From contig CAVNZM010000011.1 of the NCBI GenBank assembly GCA_963693365.1, positions 7,440,001 to 7,504,000 on the forward strand: 64,000 nucleotides of DNA, written 5' to 3'. How positions within the stretch are numbered: position 1 is the first letter of the stretch; the number at the start of each line of letters is the position of its first letter. The notes beneath the pieces are model-generated. The model was not told the origin of the DNA. It did not search any database and saw only the letters and a program-made list of their open reading frames with translations. Shown in pieces: positions 1 through 14,950 of this stretch. Position numbers and translations under genes: made by a program. The stretch is from Amoebidium appalachense (lineage: Eukaryota; Ichthyosporea).

Positions 1-39
1 TTCCAGCACTTTGATTCCCAACACAGCAATCTGAAGTGC

Positions 40-42
<3 letters not shown>

Positions 43-89
<47 letters not shown>

Positions 90-104
90 ACCAAAAAAAA
101 AAAA
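43..104. repeat. Poly-C then poly-A block
   Basis: A run of about 47 C followed closely by about 15 A on the plus strand. It is the opposite orientation of the T(n)G(n) composites found in introns of minus-strand genes elsewhere in the window. Confidence 0.9.
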
Positions 105-324
105 AAAGTCACCACCACCACCACCACCAAGATTGCCCCTTTCATTTAGTCATAGGAGCAAGTTGGAGAGGTAAACATCCAATATTGCAAGTTAGCAGCG
201 GAAAAAACATCAAAACAGAAGCAAGACGTCGACCCACCACGATACAATCTGTGAGGCGATGGCTTTCACAGATGCAAACGTACATATATCCGATCGGCCT
301 TTCAAAGTGTTGCAATGTCCACAT

Positions 325-328
<4 letters not shown>

Positions 329-396
<68 letters not shown>

Positions 397-412
397 CGCG
401 CGCGTGTGTGTT
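329..412. repeat. (GT)n microsatellite
   Basis: About 33 uninterrupted GT units followed by a short alternating CG/TG stretch. It lies downstream of the last recognised ankyrin exon. Confidence 0.97.
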
Positions 413-579
413 GTGCATGGATACTTTGTATATTTGGGTGCCCAACACATGTGGCTCAGCATATGAACGTCCAAGTGCGCAACTACAGAGAAGCAGGTAG
501 AGAAAGAACGGAGGGGATGAAGGGGTCGAAACAGAGAGAGGGGAGAAAGAGGAGGGAGGAACAGGGACAGAGGGGGCGG

Positions 580-643
580 GCAGGGGGAGGGGGGGGGGGG
601 GGGGGAGGGGGGGGGGAGGGTATTACCCTGCCTTTTTTTTTTT

Positions 644-687
<44 letters not shown>

Positions 688-690
688 TAT
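580..690. repeat. G-run, T-run, G-run composite
   Basis: G-rich tracts, about 23 T, then about 40 G ending at 686. Read on the minus strand this is the start of the intron after the ankyrin exon 695-766: GTATATAT, a long C-run, then a long A-run. Confidence 0.9.
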
Positions 691-694
691 ATAC

Positions 695-4665
<3,971 letters not shown>

Positions 4666-5751
4666 CTTTTGGTCAGGAAAACTTATCAAGCGACCCCGAC
4701 AAGCAACAATGTATAATGCGCAGCTATGAAGTGCTAAGACATGATAGCGATCAACATAAACTTGGTAGCTACATACGAGGGACAGCTAGTAAGACGGCAC
4801 AAGTTTATATACGTATACTAGTATGTAAACTACATAATAACTATATATGTACACTTAGGCGCCATGCTCTCAGGTACATTCAAGTTGGTAGACAAACGTA
4901 AACCTTGAAGCTTGGCGACTCGGAGTCACACTGCTGAGATATGACTATAAGCAATTAGTAGAGACATTACTATAAACAATGAGTATTTTAGAGACATGAC
5001 TATAAACAATGAGTATTTTATGGACCTGCCTGAAATTAACAAACCAATCAAACCAGATTTATAAAATTCTTGAATGTCTGTCCTTTTCGTGTTCGTGTCT
5101 TTTTCTCTACCACGTGCTGTGCATGTGCAAACTTTTTTTTTTTTTATAGATTTTTTTGTCCTTTTATTTTTGCCCAGCATGCGCAGCATGCATTCTTATG
5201 TCCGGGAACCACGAACACCAACTGAGCTTTTTTACAGTGCAATAAATTTATAAAAAAAATAAGAACAATAGAACAAAAAAAAGTAGGAATATGGAATAAT
5301 AGAACAATAAAAAAAAAAGTAGGACTATAGGTACCTATGCAAGTAAAATTTGCAAAAAATGTGTCACAGCGAACACCGAGAATTTTGGCTGGGTCACTGT
5401 GCATGATGCAAGGTTGGTGAACCAAGCTTGGGATAGTTGGGATGCACTGATATTATTGACAAGGGATAAAGCGGACCAAAAGAGTGTCTCTGTGTTTGAA
5501 AGACGCGGTGCTTGCTAATATTAGTGCGCACGCAATTTCAGCTGATCAGGCAGTACACGCACGTGTGTGTGTTATGGCGCACTGCGCTGGGCCCCCGGCC
5601 CGGGAAGGGGGGAGGGGGTAAAGGAAGCGGTGCACATTCTATAAGAGAGCGAACGACACCTTGCAGAGTGCAGTGCACAGATAGTATGCAAAACCCAAAA
5701 CCCAAGTACATTTTCACAACGGACACACAATGCAGAAAGCAAACACATGTG
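4666..5751. other. Region without a confident gene
   Basis: AT-rich sequence. A 30-bp unit (CATGACTATAAACAATGAGT and flanks) is tandemly duplicated at about 4963-5020. Reading the minus strand, an ATG at 5403 opens a short frame ending at a GTACCTAT donor near 5335. This might be a first exon of the ankyrin gene, but nothing confirms it. Nothing else is recognised. Confidence 0.6.
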
Positions 5752-5910
5752 GGGGGGGGGGTTGAATGTGGAACACGGTACGAAGTACGCATACACGATG
5801 AGAAGCATGGTGCAGGACACATGCATAGGCAAACATTCAAGTATGCAACATCAGCCATGTGCACAGTATGCGTCATAAGCAGAGCCCATCCTCAGGGAGG
5901 ACCCAAGCCA
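5752..5910 (+). repeat. Dispersed G-headed repeat, copy 1
   Basis: A G-run followed by about 150 bp beginning GTTGAATGTGGAACACGGTA and ending near CATCCTCAGGGAGG. It is closely similar, over its whole length, to 58040-58198; a diverged copy starts at 58575, and 41456-41487 matches its end. No coding potential is evident. A short retroposon or MITE-like family is possible. Confidence 0.85.
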
Positions 5911-6459
5911 TCAATTGCGTCTGAGTTTCGACCCCTTAGCCCGCGTATACGACGGGGGGGGGGGGGGGGGGGGGGGGGTGGAGGAACACGTGTAGGCAAT
6001 GTAGTAGTATAATACAGAGGCGGCAGGATTTTACTGGCACCAGGCCACAAAGCTCACAGAGAGTCCGCACCAAAAGCCCGCCCTACCCTATGCTACCCTG
6101 CATGTTGCCCATATGTGCAGGCCTTCGTGTTTGCTCGTCTGACTGCCTACAAAACACGCCGTGTGTGTGTCATGCGTGCACACACACACACACACCCGCC
6201 CACCCTTCCGTTCATGTCCGGTCACTCTATACACACCCACGCGTAACACCTAGGCCGGGGGGGAGACATATCCGGCAAGGGAAAGCAGGTTCAAAAGTGC
6301 ACTTGCACTAACCTACGGACAAAAAAACACCCAAACAAAGAAAACTCTCAAGGAAAAAACGGGGGGATGGGATCAATCATGGACAATCAAACCAAAAATC
6401 ACACATGCACACTTACAGGCATATGTATAGTACTGGCTATATTCCTGCTATCGCTATAT

Positions 6460-7054
6460 TTAGGCGTCGGTCTTGGCGGCCTGATCGAAATTCTCCACAA
6501 GTTCAGGGATGTCGTCATCATCGCCGCCGGGGGCTGCGCCCTCAGCACCGGCCTGGGCACGGTACTGCTCGGCCATGGCACGCAGGCTGGCAAGGTTGTC
6601 GGCACCAAGCTGGTGGATGATGTCCGGGAGAAGGTCCTGAAGGGCTGTTCGCGCAAAAAAACAGGTAAGCATTTGCGGGTGTACACGAAAAACGGAGTGG
6701 GAATGGATGGTGAGAGAGAGGATGGGTATGTGATCATGGGTGTGTGTGTGTGTGTAGGAAAGCTGTTTGGAGCGTCATGGAGTGACTGAGCAGGGGTGAG
6801 ATAAAGAGTTTGTCCAGAGCACAAATGGCTGCTCCAGCCAACAAGGCATCAGGAAAAAGTGCAGTTTTCAAGTGTGCGAATGCAACAGGACTCACGGACA
6901 GAATATGATATAACACTCGGGGAAGGAGCAGACACCAAAATTATAAAACCAAAAAATAGGAATAACCAAATTTATAAAACCAAAAGAAGAAATTGGAAAT
7001 TTGATACCAGCCCAAGCAGGTTGGCATCGGCGCACCCCATATCATGCATGACCC

Positions 7055-7085
<31 letters not shown>

Positions 7086-9133
7086 GTGTCCCCATTTTAT
7101 CCTGCACAGACAACACCAACTGCACAGAGCAAGAAAAAGACAGTATTCAACATGGCTGTAAGAAGTGCTTTATCAAAGTGGTCCTCCTAGCAGGGCTTGA
7201 GGGCAGACCACAGTACGAAGGGGGAGGGGTACGAGAAGAGAAGAAAAGCAACATGCACCCCATTCATATCAGACATCCCCCCCCCCCCCCCTCTTCACAA
7301 CCTGACCGAACACAGACAAACACCCGCCAGGGGGGCACTTACGCTTCTCCTCGCTCTTGCCGGTGACGGAGAAGCACTTTGAGCCCAGGTTGGCACGCAC
7401 CTCTGTGGCAGGTAACTGGTTAGAACTAGAAACACACGTGCACCACACAGACCGACAACTAGTAGCATAAGCATCACCAGAACACCTAAAGCGGCACATC
7501 CCCTCACCCCTCACACCCCGCCTCAAGCCAGATATATATGCACACCATTTCAAATCAACACTCTTGTCCATCGAGCAACAAGATCCCTTCTATTCAAATG
7601 TTACAGCGAAAAGCCAACACATGCGCCCCCTCTCCCCATGTCCTGAAACCACACACCCACACCCGCTTGATCGTTCGTACCCATCTTCCCCTCCGCAGTA
7701 TCCCTCCCCCCCCACACAACCCTTTTCATCGTCGATAAGCATCCACCTTTTCCGTACCCTTCCCTGCTCCACAACCACCAGCCCCCCTCCCCCCCCACAC
7801 ACATACACCTCCCTCCTCTCAGCTACAAACACCAAAGAGCCCCTCCCCCTATTTTCCCCCTTCAAAAGAAACCCCCCACATACCCTTGGGGTTCTTGAAG
7901 TGCAGCACGTTGCCGTCCTCCTTGAAGAAGTTTGCCTCGTCGAAGCCCGGGATGGGGTTGATGCCCAACCGCTTCATTGCCGACTGGAGCTGCTTGTCGC
8001 TGGTGCCGGCAGACTTGTGCACGACCTGAAACACGAAGACACATTAGCAAAATAGAACTCTTGGGGCACTTCGGCAACATGGGTCACATCCGGTTGGACA
8101 AACTAACACAAAAGAAGGCTGCTCTTTGCTAGCATCTCCCTCGGAGATCATCCACAGAGCGTTGACTACGGGAAAGATCAGCAAAGCAGCAAAATGGGTC
8201 TCACACCAAGTTAAAGGATATACAAAACAGGAGACGAGCAACTTGCAGGTTCCACTGTACGAATGACCCACACTGCAGCGTCTTCAATCTAAGGATGGCC
8301 TTCAACCATTGTTCGTGTAGTTGTGTTGGCATGGGCACTGATCAGAAAAAAAAATGCAACTATGAAAGGAGCAACCATGGGAGGAAATGTTGTTGCCAAG
8401 CGAACCGACCAAGCCCATGAAGAGGGCTCGGCCGGTTTAGAAGACAACCTTTTCTGTTAGCTCTTGCCATTTGTACGCCAGTAATAGGGGTTTCCTCTGG
8501 AGTATGGTATAAGAGCTGAACCAAGAAAAACTGAAACCAAAAACAAAGAACTTGAAAGGGTCGCATGCATACCCCAAACACAATCGCATCTTACGTCAAC
8601 AATCAAACCGATGCGCCTTTCAGAAAAGGTCTACATCATCTGTATTCCCCCTGCCCCCCGAGTCCAACAGCACTAACTTATAATACACAACACAACCAGA
8701 AAACGTATGACAATTTCGTTGCCAAGCGAACCGACCAAGCCCACAAACAGAACTTAGCCGGTTTAGAAGACAACTGTCACTGTAAGCTCTTGCCATTTGT
8801 ACGCCAGTAATAGGGGTTTCCTCTGGAGTATGGTATAAGAGCTAGACAAGGTTCGTCATTATGAAAAACAAGCAAAAGACCACTCTCTGTATTTGGGGTT
8901 CTAAACAATTAAAAGGTGTACCTGCACACAAGTGACAGGTACTTCATTTAGGGTGAGTTTGTGAGACGTGAAAGTGATGTGATACTCTTAGAAGCCAGCC
9001 GAAATCACACCCAACAAACTGCTGCTTAACAAGCAAGCAATCACAGGAAGCTTGCCTTCTTCTTGCGGCGGGGAGTGCCCTTGCCACCGATGCGAACATC
9101 GTTCTGAAGCTTAGCCAACTTCTCCTTGTTCAT
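6460..9133 (-). CDS. BTF3: Nascent polypeptide-associated complex subunit beta (NAC-beta / BTF3)
   Basis: A complete four-exon gene: exons 9056-9133, 7884-8025, 7343-7402 and 6460-6644, all phase-compatible and giving a 154-residue protein. NAC-beta pairs with NAC-alpha and binds the ribosome near the exit tunnel to shield nascent chains in the cytosol. The N-terminus reads [10 protein letters not shown] and carries the basic ribosome-binding motif RRKKK (residues 22-26). The NAC domain follows, with [16 protein letters not shown] and the conserved [13 protein letters not shown]. The tail is acidic ([12 protein letters not shown]), as in opisthokont BTF3. The first intron uses a GC donor (AAG then GCAAGC); the others are GTATG and GTAAGT. 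Stop codon is TAA. The first intron carries two H/ACA-like RNA copies on the same strand. No frameshifts or stops interrupt it, so it looks functional. Confidence 0.96.
7046..7085. repeat. Poly-C/poly-A block in NAC-beta intron 3
   Basis: About 24 C followed by about 10 A on the plus strand. In the sense orientation of NAC-beta it reads T then G, opposite to the usual intron composite in this window. Confidence 0.9.
8385..8517 (-). ncRNA. H/ACA box snoRNA-like, copy 1, in NAC-beta intron 1
   Basis: On the minus strand this 133-nt segment folds as hairpin-hinge-hairpin-tail. Hairpin 1 is closed by AGCTCTT/AAGAGCT, with further pairing CCAT/ATGG and CCAG/CTGG. The hinge contains ACAGAA, a match to the H box ANANNA. 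Hairpin 2 is closed by GTTGTC/GGCAAC, then an internal loop like a pseudouridylation pocket, then a 14-bp stem starting AACCGG and ending CGGTT. The tail ends ACA plus three nucleotides (ACATTT), the defining H/ACA position. Intronic location in the sense orientation of a translation-related host gene is typical of snoRNAs. The target uridine was not determined. Confidence 0.8.
8711..8843 (-). ncRNA. H/ACA box snoRNA-like, copy 2 (diverged boxes)
   Basis: A second copy of the same 133-nt unit, about 330 bp upstream in the same intron. Hairpin 1 is conserved almost exactly. The upper stem of hairpin 2 has several substitutions that largely keep pairing, partly through G-U pairs, which supports selection on structure. 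The ACA position reads AAA and the hinge reads ACAGTG rather than ANANNA. It may be a decaying paralogue or a variant guide. Confidence 0.6.
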
Positions 9134-11440
9134 TTTCTAAGCTGTATAAAAAAAAAGGGCAGGGTGTCTGTGGGGAAAAAACAGCCACATCAGTATGTGC
9201 TGAAAAAGACCATGAAGACCCGTTTACAAATACTTTTCTACACTGTAAAAATAGCCTTTCGTTGGACAACAGGAGATGAGGGTGGATGAGCGTGCGTGCA
9301 TGTGAGTGTGTTGTGGGTGCGTGTGGGGTGTGCGTGTGTGCGTGAACAGCCGAGTGACTGAAAGAAGTGCTTTGTGTGTCAGGGGGCCGTTGCCGTACGT
9401 GCAGGCCCCGTGCTTGTAGGTCCACCCATTATGCGTGACTTACACGTTTTATTTTACCACTGCATCCTTCCAGTCCGCACTAAGAAGCAGTAACCTGAGC
9501 AGTGTGATCAATGCGTATGCTCTTTGTTTCCTTGCACACACAAGAGCGCAAAGGAGCGGTTTTCAAACGTTACGAGCGCAAAAGGGGGTTGCCTGGATAC
9601 TGTTTAAACTGTTTAAAAGCGTAATAAACTTACAAAAGAAGGAGAGGAGAGGTGCTCTCAAAAGCGAACAGAGAAAGGGAGACAAGAGAGGGAAACGGAG
9701 GGGAAAAACTCACATGGCTGCAGGCGGACTGAACGAAAATGAAAGCGCACCACTCCAAAGCACAGGCGGGGTCACATGTGTCAAGAGCGCGGTAAATTGG
9801 CGGCAACAAACAGATGATCACCTGATTGTAAAGATGGTAGGTGTTTCAGGTTGTATTTCGACTTCTAAAGCTTCTATTTTGCCTTATATTCTACACTTTA
9901 TTAATTAATAATAAACTACAAGCTTAAAATTCCGAATAGCCGAAACTTATGTTACTGGTTGAAAGGACCGCGGCCTCCCCACAGGGGGAAAAAAACGAGT
10001 TACCCACTTCCAAGCGGATTGAATCTGGATTCGTTTTATCCAATCACAAAGCTGGTTTGCTAATCGCCGACCGACCCACGCGACTGTCACTCGGAGTCAT
10101 GGAGTGAGAGACTGTGACTTGGCGCTGTTTTTTTTTTTCACAAGTTTTCGAGGCTGTAGTAGAAAGGGGAGGGGAGGGGAGGGTGTGTAGAATTGTAAAA
10201 CAGAGGAGGCTGGTTTCTGGTGTCGGCATCAAGCCGACATTGAAGATATCATTCCTGATAAACGGCTTGTTTTCGAAAAGGGGGTTTTTATGGAGAGGGG
10301 GGAGGCGGGGAGGGGCTTTCTTTTAGGTTTCCCTTTCTCTGTGCCACAAGATCTGGGATTGCCAAATGTAACGCCCTCCCCCCCTCTCCCTCTCTCTCCC
10401 CCTCCCCCTCCCCCCCCTCCCACCCCCTCCATCTTTCTCTAGAGGGGAAATGAGGTGTTGGGGGGCGAGAGGGGCCGGGCTAGGAGAGACAGTGGTGGGA
10501 AGACAGGGGGAGGGGTTCTCATTAATATGGAGATCCCCTGGGGAGGTTGAGAGGCCTGGATAGGATGGATGTACACGTAGGGACTCCATGGGTGGAATTG
10601 AGGGTCGGTTGTGTACATGTTGGTGGAGTAGCTGCTGGGTGGTGGCACTTGTGCCAGGCCACGGGAAGGCATGGTTTAGGGATATGTAGGTGATAAGAGA
10701 GGGGGGGAGATCTAGAAGCTGTCGATTCTCAGAAGCTTTTTGGGGCAAAGAAGGAGATCCAGTACTTGCCACGGATCGAAGCGGGGGGGGGGGAGGGGGG
10801 GGGAGGGGGGGGGGGAGGGCGGAGGGCGCTGGTAAATGCTCACCTCGATTTGTAACTCAGCTGACAGCCAAGGTACACCTTTCATGATCGCCAACTCTTT
10901 CAGCTACAATGTGCCATCTCTTTTAGTAAACAAGAACACGTGCACAGAGAGTTACATACTTATTTATCTGTACACAGTTGTGCCTACATAGCGCTGGAGC
11001 CTGCTAGCCTTCGCGCTTTTTTCCCCGAGAATGCCAGGTAATATTTAGTTGCAACAAGTTGATCGTTGGCTTCATAGAATAGTGTACAAGCACTATAATG
11101 GAGAACCACTTTCAGGTTTCACAGTAACAAAGTCGTTTTCAGTAATAATTACAAACTTTGCTTACATGTGTGGTGGTACTACTGTCTGCACATTATGATA
11201 TTCCCACTTGATCTATAGCCATCTCACGGACTGGTGCTATCTGCTGTGTGAGACTCGGGAGCCAGAGGAGTCATTTTGGAGGCAAAGTACTCAAAAACAG
11301 AGTTGAAGGCCTTGGGTGACATGTACTCGTGCGTGGGAGTGCCTGTGTGTGTCGGGAGGCATTATTAGGCATGAAAGCTTCTGGAAAAAAACAATAACAA
11401 TAATAAAAATAAAAGGCAAACACACCATCTACAAAAATGC
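9134..11440. other. Upstream region of NAC-beta; no gene recognised
   Basis: No convincing exon. CCAAT-type motifs occur near 10045 (ATCCAATCAC). G-rich tracts occur at 10285-10320 and 10780-10820, and a C/T-rich tract at 10375-10435. Long frames here are low-complexity or lack family resemblance. The NAC-beta promoter presumably lies just upstream of 9133 but no TATA box is evident. Confidence 0.5.
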
Positions 11441-11462
11441 GGGCCCCCACCCGTGGGGGCCC
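11441..11462. repeat. GGGCCCCCAC palindrome, copy 1
   Basis: Perfect 10-bp arms GGGCCCCCAC/GTGGGGGCCC with a CC spacer. Related palindromes occur at 16049-16080, 19534-19560 and 19590-19614. Confidence 0.85.
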
Positions 11463-11636
11463 ACACTTTCAAAGGGGCGCCCCTCGGAAACTCACATACT
11501 ATATACCCCACTCTGCGCCCTTAAAAAAGCTTGAATGTGTGTCGGATTGAGGCCTCCATGGGCTTTTTTATGCTCTATAGTCATTTTTTGGTAACTAACT
11601 TTTTCTGATAACAAAAAATCAAGAGTCATATACCGA

Positions 11637-11760
11637 GGTCAGCTGCCGAAATCAGAGTTCACAGGCCGAGTCGGGTGGGTTCATGACCGACGCACCGAAG
11701 GTGCGGAGGTCATGAACCCACCCGACGAGGCCTGTGAACTCTGATGGAGGCATGCTGACC
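11637..11760. repeat. Long inverted repeat (fold-back hairpin)
   Basis: Arms 11637-11688 and 11708-11760 are about 52 bp each and near-identical as reverse complements; the core matches are ATCAGAGTTCACAGGCC and TCGGGTGGGTTCATGACC. The 19-nt spacer itself contains GCACC/GGTGC, so the structure can extrude as a cruciform almost to its tip. Probably a fold-back MITE. No host function is visible. Confidence 0.88.
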
Positions 11761-12107
11761 GAGGTAAATATGACTCGGTTTGTACGCGAGAACTCGCTTA
11801 GTCTACTGTATTTATTTGCATAATCCAGAACCAGTCTTGTTTACATAGTCACTAAAAATATTATTTGTGAAGTATTGTATATTTAATTTTCCTTATTATC
11901 CTGCTGGGTTTCAAAAGGCTGATTTACTTAAATATTGGTGTTTCCATGTTGTACGGTGGCACCCCGGAAAAAATCCGTAGCAGCCTGCAGTGCTGCATTC
12001 ATTGATGTTTGATTGGTAGTTCTTTTCTCGATTTGATTGGTTGTCTGTGGAATGCAAACATTCGTGTGATTGGTCACCGGGCAAGTACATGTGTACCTCC
12101 TGCACTG

Positions 12108-12233
12108 TCAACTGTGATGGTTCGATTTGTTGGGCCTGTATTTGTCAACGCCCTGCTTTTGGTCGGCAGATTTCAGAATTTTGTTGGTAACGTCTTCGGA
12201 GAGGACGATTGGGGCGGCGCGCTTCTGAGCCAT
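12108..12233 (-). CDS. Small ORF downstream of a TATA box (41 aa)
   Basis: ATG at 12233, TGA at 12108, starting MAQKRAAPIVLSED and ending NKSNHHS. A TATA box (TATAAAGG) lies about 80 bp upstream on the same strand, and the leader has CACAACACCACA just before the ATG. The product resembles no family I recognise; it may be only the first exon of a longer gene. Hypothetical. Confidence 0.35.
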   Translation of the reverse strand: MAQKRAAPIVLSEDVTNKILKSADQKQGVDKYRPNKSNHHS

Positions 12234-12310
12234 TGTGGTGTTGTGGTGTGAGAAAGGAATTTGAGTGCTCGTAGTTTTTCATGATGATGCAGACTGAATG
12301 CCATTTTGCC

Positions 12311-12318
12311 CCTTTATA
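12311..12318 (-). promoter_or_regulatory. TATA box, minus strand
   Basis: TATAAAGG in the context GCATATAAAGGGGC, positioned for the small minus-strand ORF at 12108-12233. It lies about 65 bp from an oppositely oriented TATA box, forming a divergent pair. Confidence 0.6.
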
Positions 12319-12383
12319 TGCTAGCTTCCGAAACACGCCGTGGTGATTTGCGGATCAGTTTTTAACATGTTCAGTCGAGCGGG

Positions 12384-12391
12384 TATATAAA
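12384..12391 (+). promoter_or_regulatory. TATA box, plus strand
   Basis: TATATAAA in the context GAGCGGGTATATAAAGCGC. About 30 bp downstream is CAGTTTGTCAGTTTGG, a plausible transcription start region. The next plus-strand features are a hairpin at 12466 and the transposon at 12584, so this promoter may have lost its original gene. Confidence 0.55.
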
Positions 12392-12465
12392 GCGCAAACA
12401 CAGTCAGTTTGTCAGTTTGGACACATCGCCAATAGTCTAGTGCGATGGGTTTTTAGAAATTTGTC

Positions 12466-12542
12466 GAGGTCGCATGGAAACCGGGAGGATGGGGGGAAAC
12501 CAGCTGGTTTCTACCCACCCTCCCTGGTTTCCATGCGACCTC
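12466..12542. repeat. 77-bp inverted repeat
   Basis: GAGGTCGCATGGAAACC at the left and its exact complement at the right end, with imperfect pairing through GGAGG/CCTCC to a central CCAGCTGG. It ends about 40 bp before the left TTAA of the transposon. Probably a small fold-back element. Confidence 0.85.
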
Positions 12543-12780
12543 ATCTGAATAAACTGAAGTTCATTTAGCAACCTCCCAATTAAGGGATACGGGATCGGCG
12601 ATTTTGAGTGGTCCCCGATTTCTTTCTGGCGCCGCCTTTTTTCCCCCTGATTACGTAACGCGTTGCTACGCACCCACACCGTACAACGAGTTTTGTGTTC
12701 GCACGTTAACGCAGAGGGCGCACAACCCGAAAGAATTTTTTTCATGAAAAGAAACTACTTTGAATACATGCACTTTTACC

Positions 12781-14133
12781 ATGGGTGTGCAGGGCTTGCT
12801 CCCAGCACTCGGCATTAGTGCCGAAAAAGCCACAGATGTTACTGCAGAGTTGCAACGTGGGGTAGTTGCTTTTGACGGGATGGTGCAGGTCCACAAGTCC
12901 TTTTCAGTTTTCGCTGACACAGTAGCCAAACAGCAAATAGATGACAAAAAAGTCACAGACGACACATATGCAGCTATTGCAAATCACTTTATGTCCAAAG
13001 TTAATACGTATAGGCTAGCAGGGGTCCAGCCACACTATGTGTTTGATGGGCGCAGATTGAAAGAGGGAAAACTAGTTGATAACGACCGTGCAGAAAAGGT
13101 GGTCAAAGCCCGCCAAGAAATAGCCACAAAAAGAGAGAAACAGGAGGAAGTAACTAAAAACAAATGGAGAAGCGCTGCAGAGTTAGATAACAGAGTTTTA
13201 CATGCAATCATCCTTAGACTGAAAGATGAGAATGTCGATTACACAGTAGCTCCATACGAAGCAGACCCCCAGCTTGCCTATGATGGCACGTACCGGTTTG
13301 GCACACACTGTTGTCACTGAGGATGCCGACCTTCTTCTGTATAACATCCCGCGGGTTGTATACAAACTGCGCATTGCGGATGCGGCGGTCATCCCTGGGA
13401 TCGCTAATGCGGTGCGCATTCCCAAGCTGTACGGAGTGATTGTAACCCCCGCCGATGTTTTTACCAGAAGCACAAAGTACAACTTCGACGGATGGGATAT
13501 AGAAATACTGCGTTATTTTGCTATTGTGAATGGCTGTGATTATGTGAAAAAGCTCAGGGGAATTGGCATGGGCACTTTGCACGCAGCTGTAAGTGAGGCG
13601 TGCCGGGCCTGGGGACGCGAGGGAAGGCCGGTAGCTGCGGGGGTTGTGTTCACAGATCTGCTCCAGCATATCCAACGGGTCAGAAAGGGGAAAAGAGGGA
13701 AGGAAAAGCCCGTTAAAAGCACAGAAAACAAGCAGGGTGGGGACGAACGGGCAGGAAGAGTCGAAATCGGACGGAAAGGAGGTGAAGCAGTGGAGGAAGA
13801 GGTTGAGTGGTGGGATCTTGAATACGAACATGGAACGTATGAAAACGGGGCTGAGGTGATGAGGTTATAGAGATGCAATGATGAGGGTGAAGAGGTTATA
13901 GAGATGCAATATGCAGATGGTACGAAAAAGAGGCGGATAGTAGGACCAAGTGTAGAAGAATTGGCCCAATCATGTAGTACAAGCCTGACCTTGTAGGGCT
14001 CCGTGCATTTGTACAGCAAATAGACCCTACTGGACACAAGTATAGTTTTACCTGGAATGAAAAGTTTATGGTGCAAATGTATCCATCATACAGGGCAGAA
14101 AACCACAAAAAGTGGAAGAAGAAGAAGAAGTGA
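12781..14133 (+). pseudogene. FEN1/EXO1-type 5' nuclease carried by the transposon (frameshifted)
   Basis: XPG/FEN1-family structure-specific nuclease; the family cleaves 5' flaps or resects DNA using two metal ions. The N domain starts MGVQGLLPALG at 12781. Catalytic acids are all visible: AFDGM, VFDGRR, the EAD of APYEADPQLAY, the DAD of TEDADLLLY, and NGCDYVKKLRGIG, which also opens the helix-two-turn-helix. One extra base near 13282 shifts the frame between PQLAY and MARTGLAHTVV. A TAG occurs at 13868 inside a 31-bp tandem duplication (13861-13910), and another shift lies near 13975. Beyond it a lysine-rich tail ends at 14131-14133. Intronless, unlike the host genes. With the breaks it cannot make a full protein, but every active-site residue survives, so decay may be recent. 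Confidence 0.82.
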
Positions 14134-14175
14134 ACACGAACACTGAAAATGCAACTGAATGATTCTGTTTTCCTT

Positions 14176-14206
<31 letters not shown>

Positions 14207-14234
14207 GTTTACGTTATCTTTCATAATGTGTACT

Positions 14235-14239
<5 letters not shown>

Positions 14240-14292
<53 letters not shown>

Positions 14293-14457
14293 GTGATCTT
14301 CTGACCGATCTAGTGAACCTATAATGAATGAATGAAGACCGTGTGTCAAATCTGAGAGCAATGTACCAGACCCTGGTGCCTGCATATGTTTCCTACCCCC
14401 CCCCCCCCCCCTCCCCCCGGTCCCTCCTCCCCCCTTGGTGTTTGCATACGTGCCTAC

Positions 14458-14504
<47 letters not shown>

Positions 14505-14551
14505 GTGTGTGTGGGGGGGGGGGGGGGCGTGCATGCGTGCGTGTGTGCAAA

Positions 14552-14610
<59 letters not shown>

Positions 14611-14700
14611 TTCCGTGTGTGCGTGGTTGTGTGTGTGTGTGAAGGGGGGAGGGGGGGGGGGGGGGGGGGGGGGGGGGAGAACGACTCAAGGTTGTACTTG
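14240..14700. repeat. Simple-sequence block inside the transposon
   Basis: A G-run of about 40 (14250-14289), C-runs (14397-14412 and 14461-14490), G-runs, about 13 consecutive GTGC tetramers (14553-14610), and another G-run (14650-14677). It lies between the two convergent ORFs. Confidence 0.93.
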
Positions 14701-14805
14701 GCACACAAATACATAATAATTTCAATTATTATTATTATTTTCCTATACAGGAAAAGTGGAGCCCTACTGGCCGAATACATACATGCAAGCATTCATTCAT
14801 ATTTT

Positions 14806-14870
<65 letters not shown>

Positions 14871-14905
14871 AAGACAAAAAAAAAAAAAAAAATAAAAAAA
14901 TAAAA
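14806..14905. repeat. C(n)A(n) composite
   Basis: About 50 C directly followed by A-rich sequence, just 3' of the transposase fragment in its sense orientation. Confidence 0.93.
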
Positions 14906-14950
14906 AGCAGAGAAGGGGGCTTTAGGGAGAGGCAATCGAAAACGAAAATT

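Noticed and set aside
9435-9908. 157-codon plus-strand ORF upstream of NAC-beta
   Set aside because: No recognisable motif or exon signals; probably chance.
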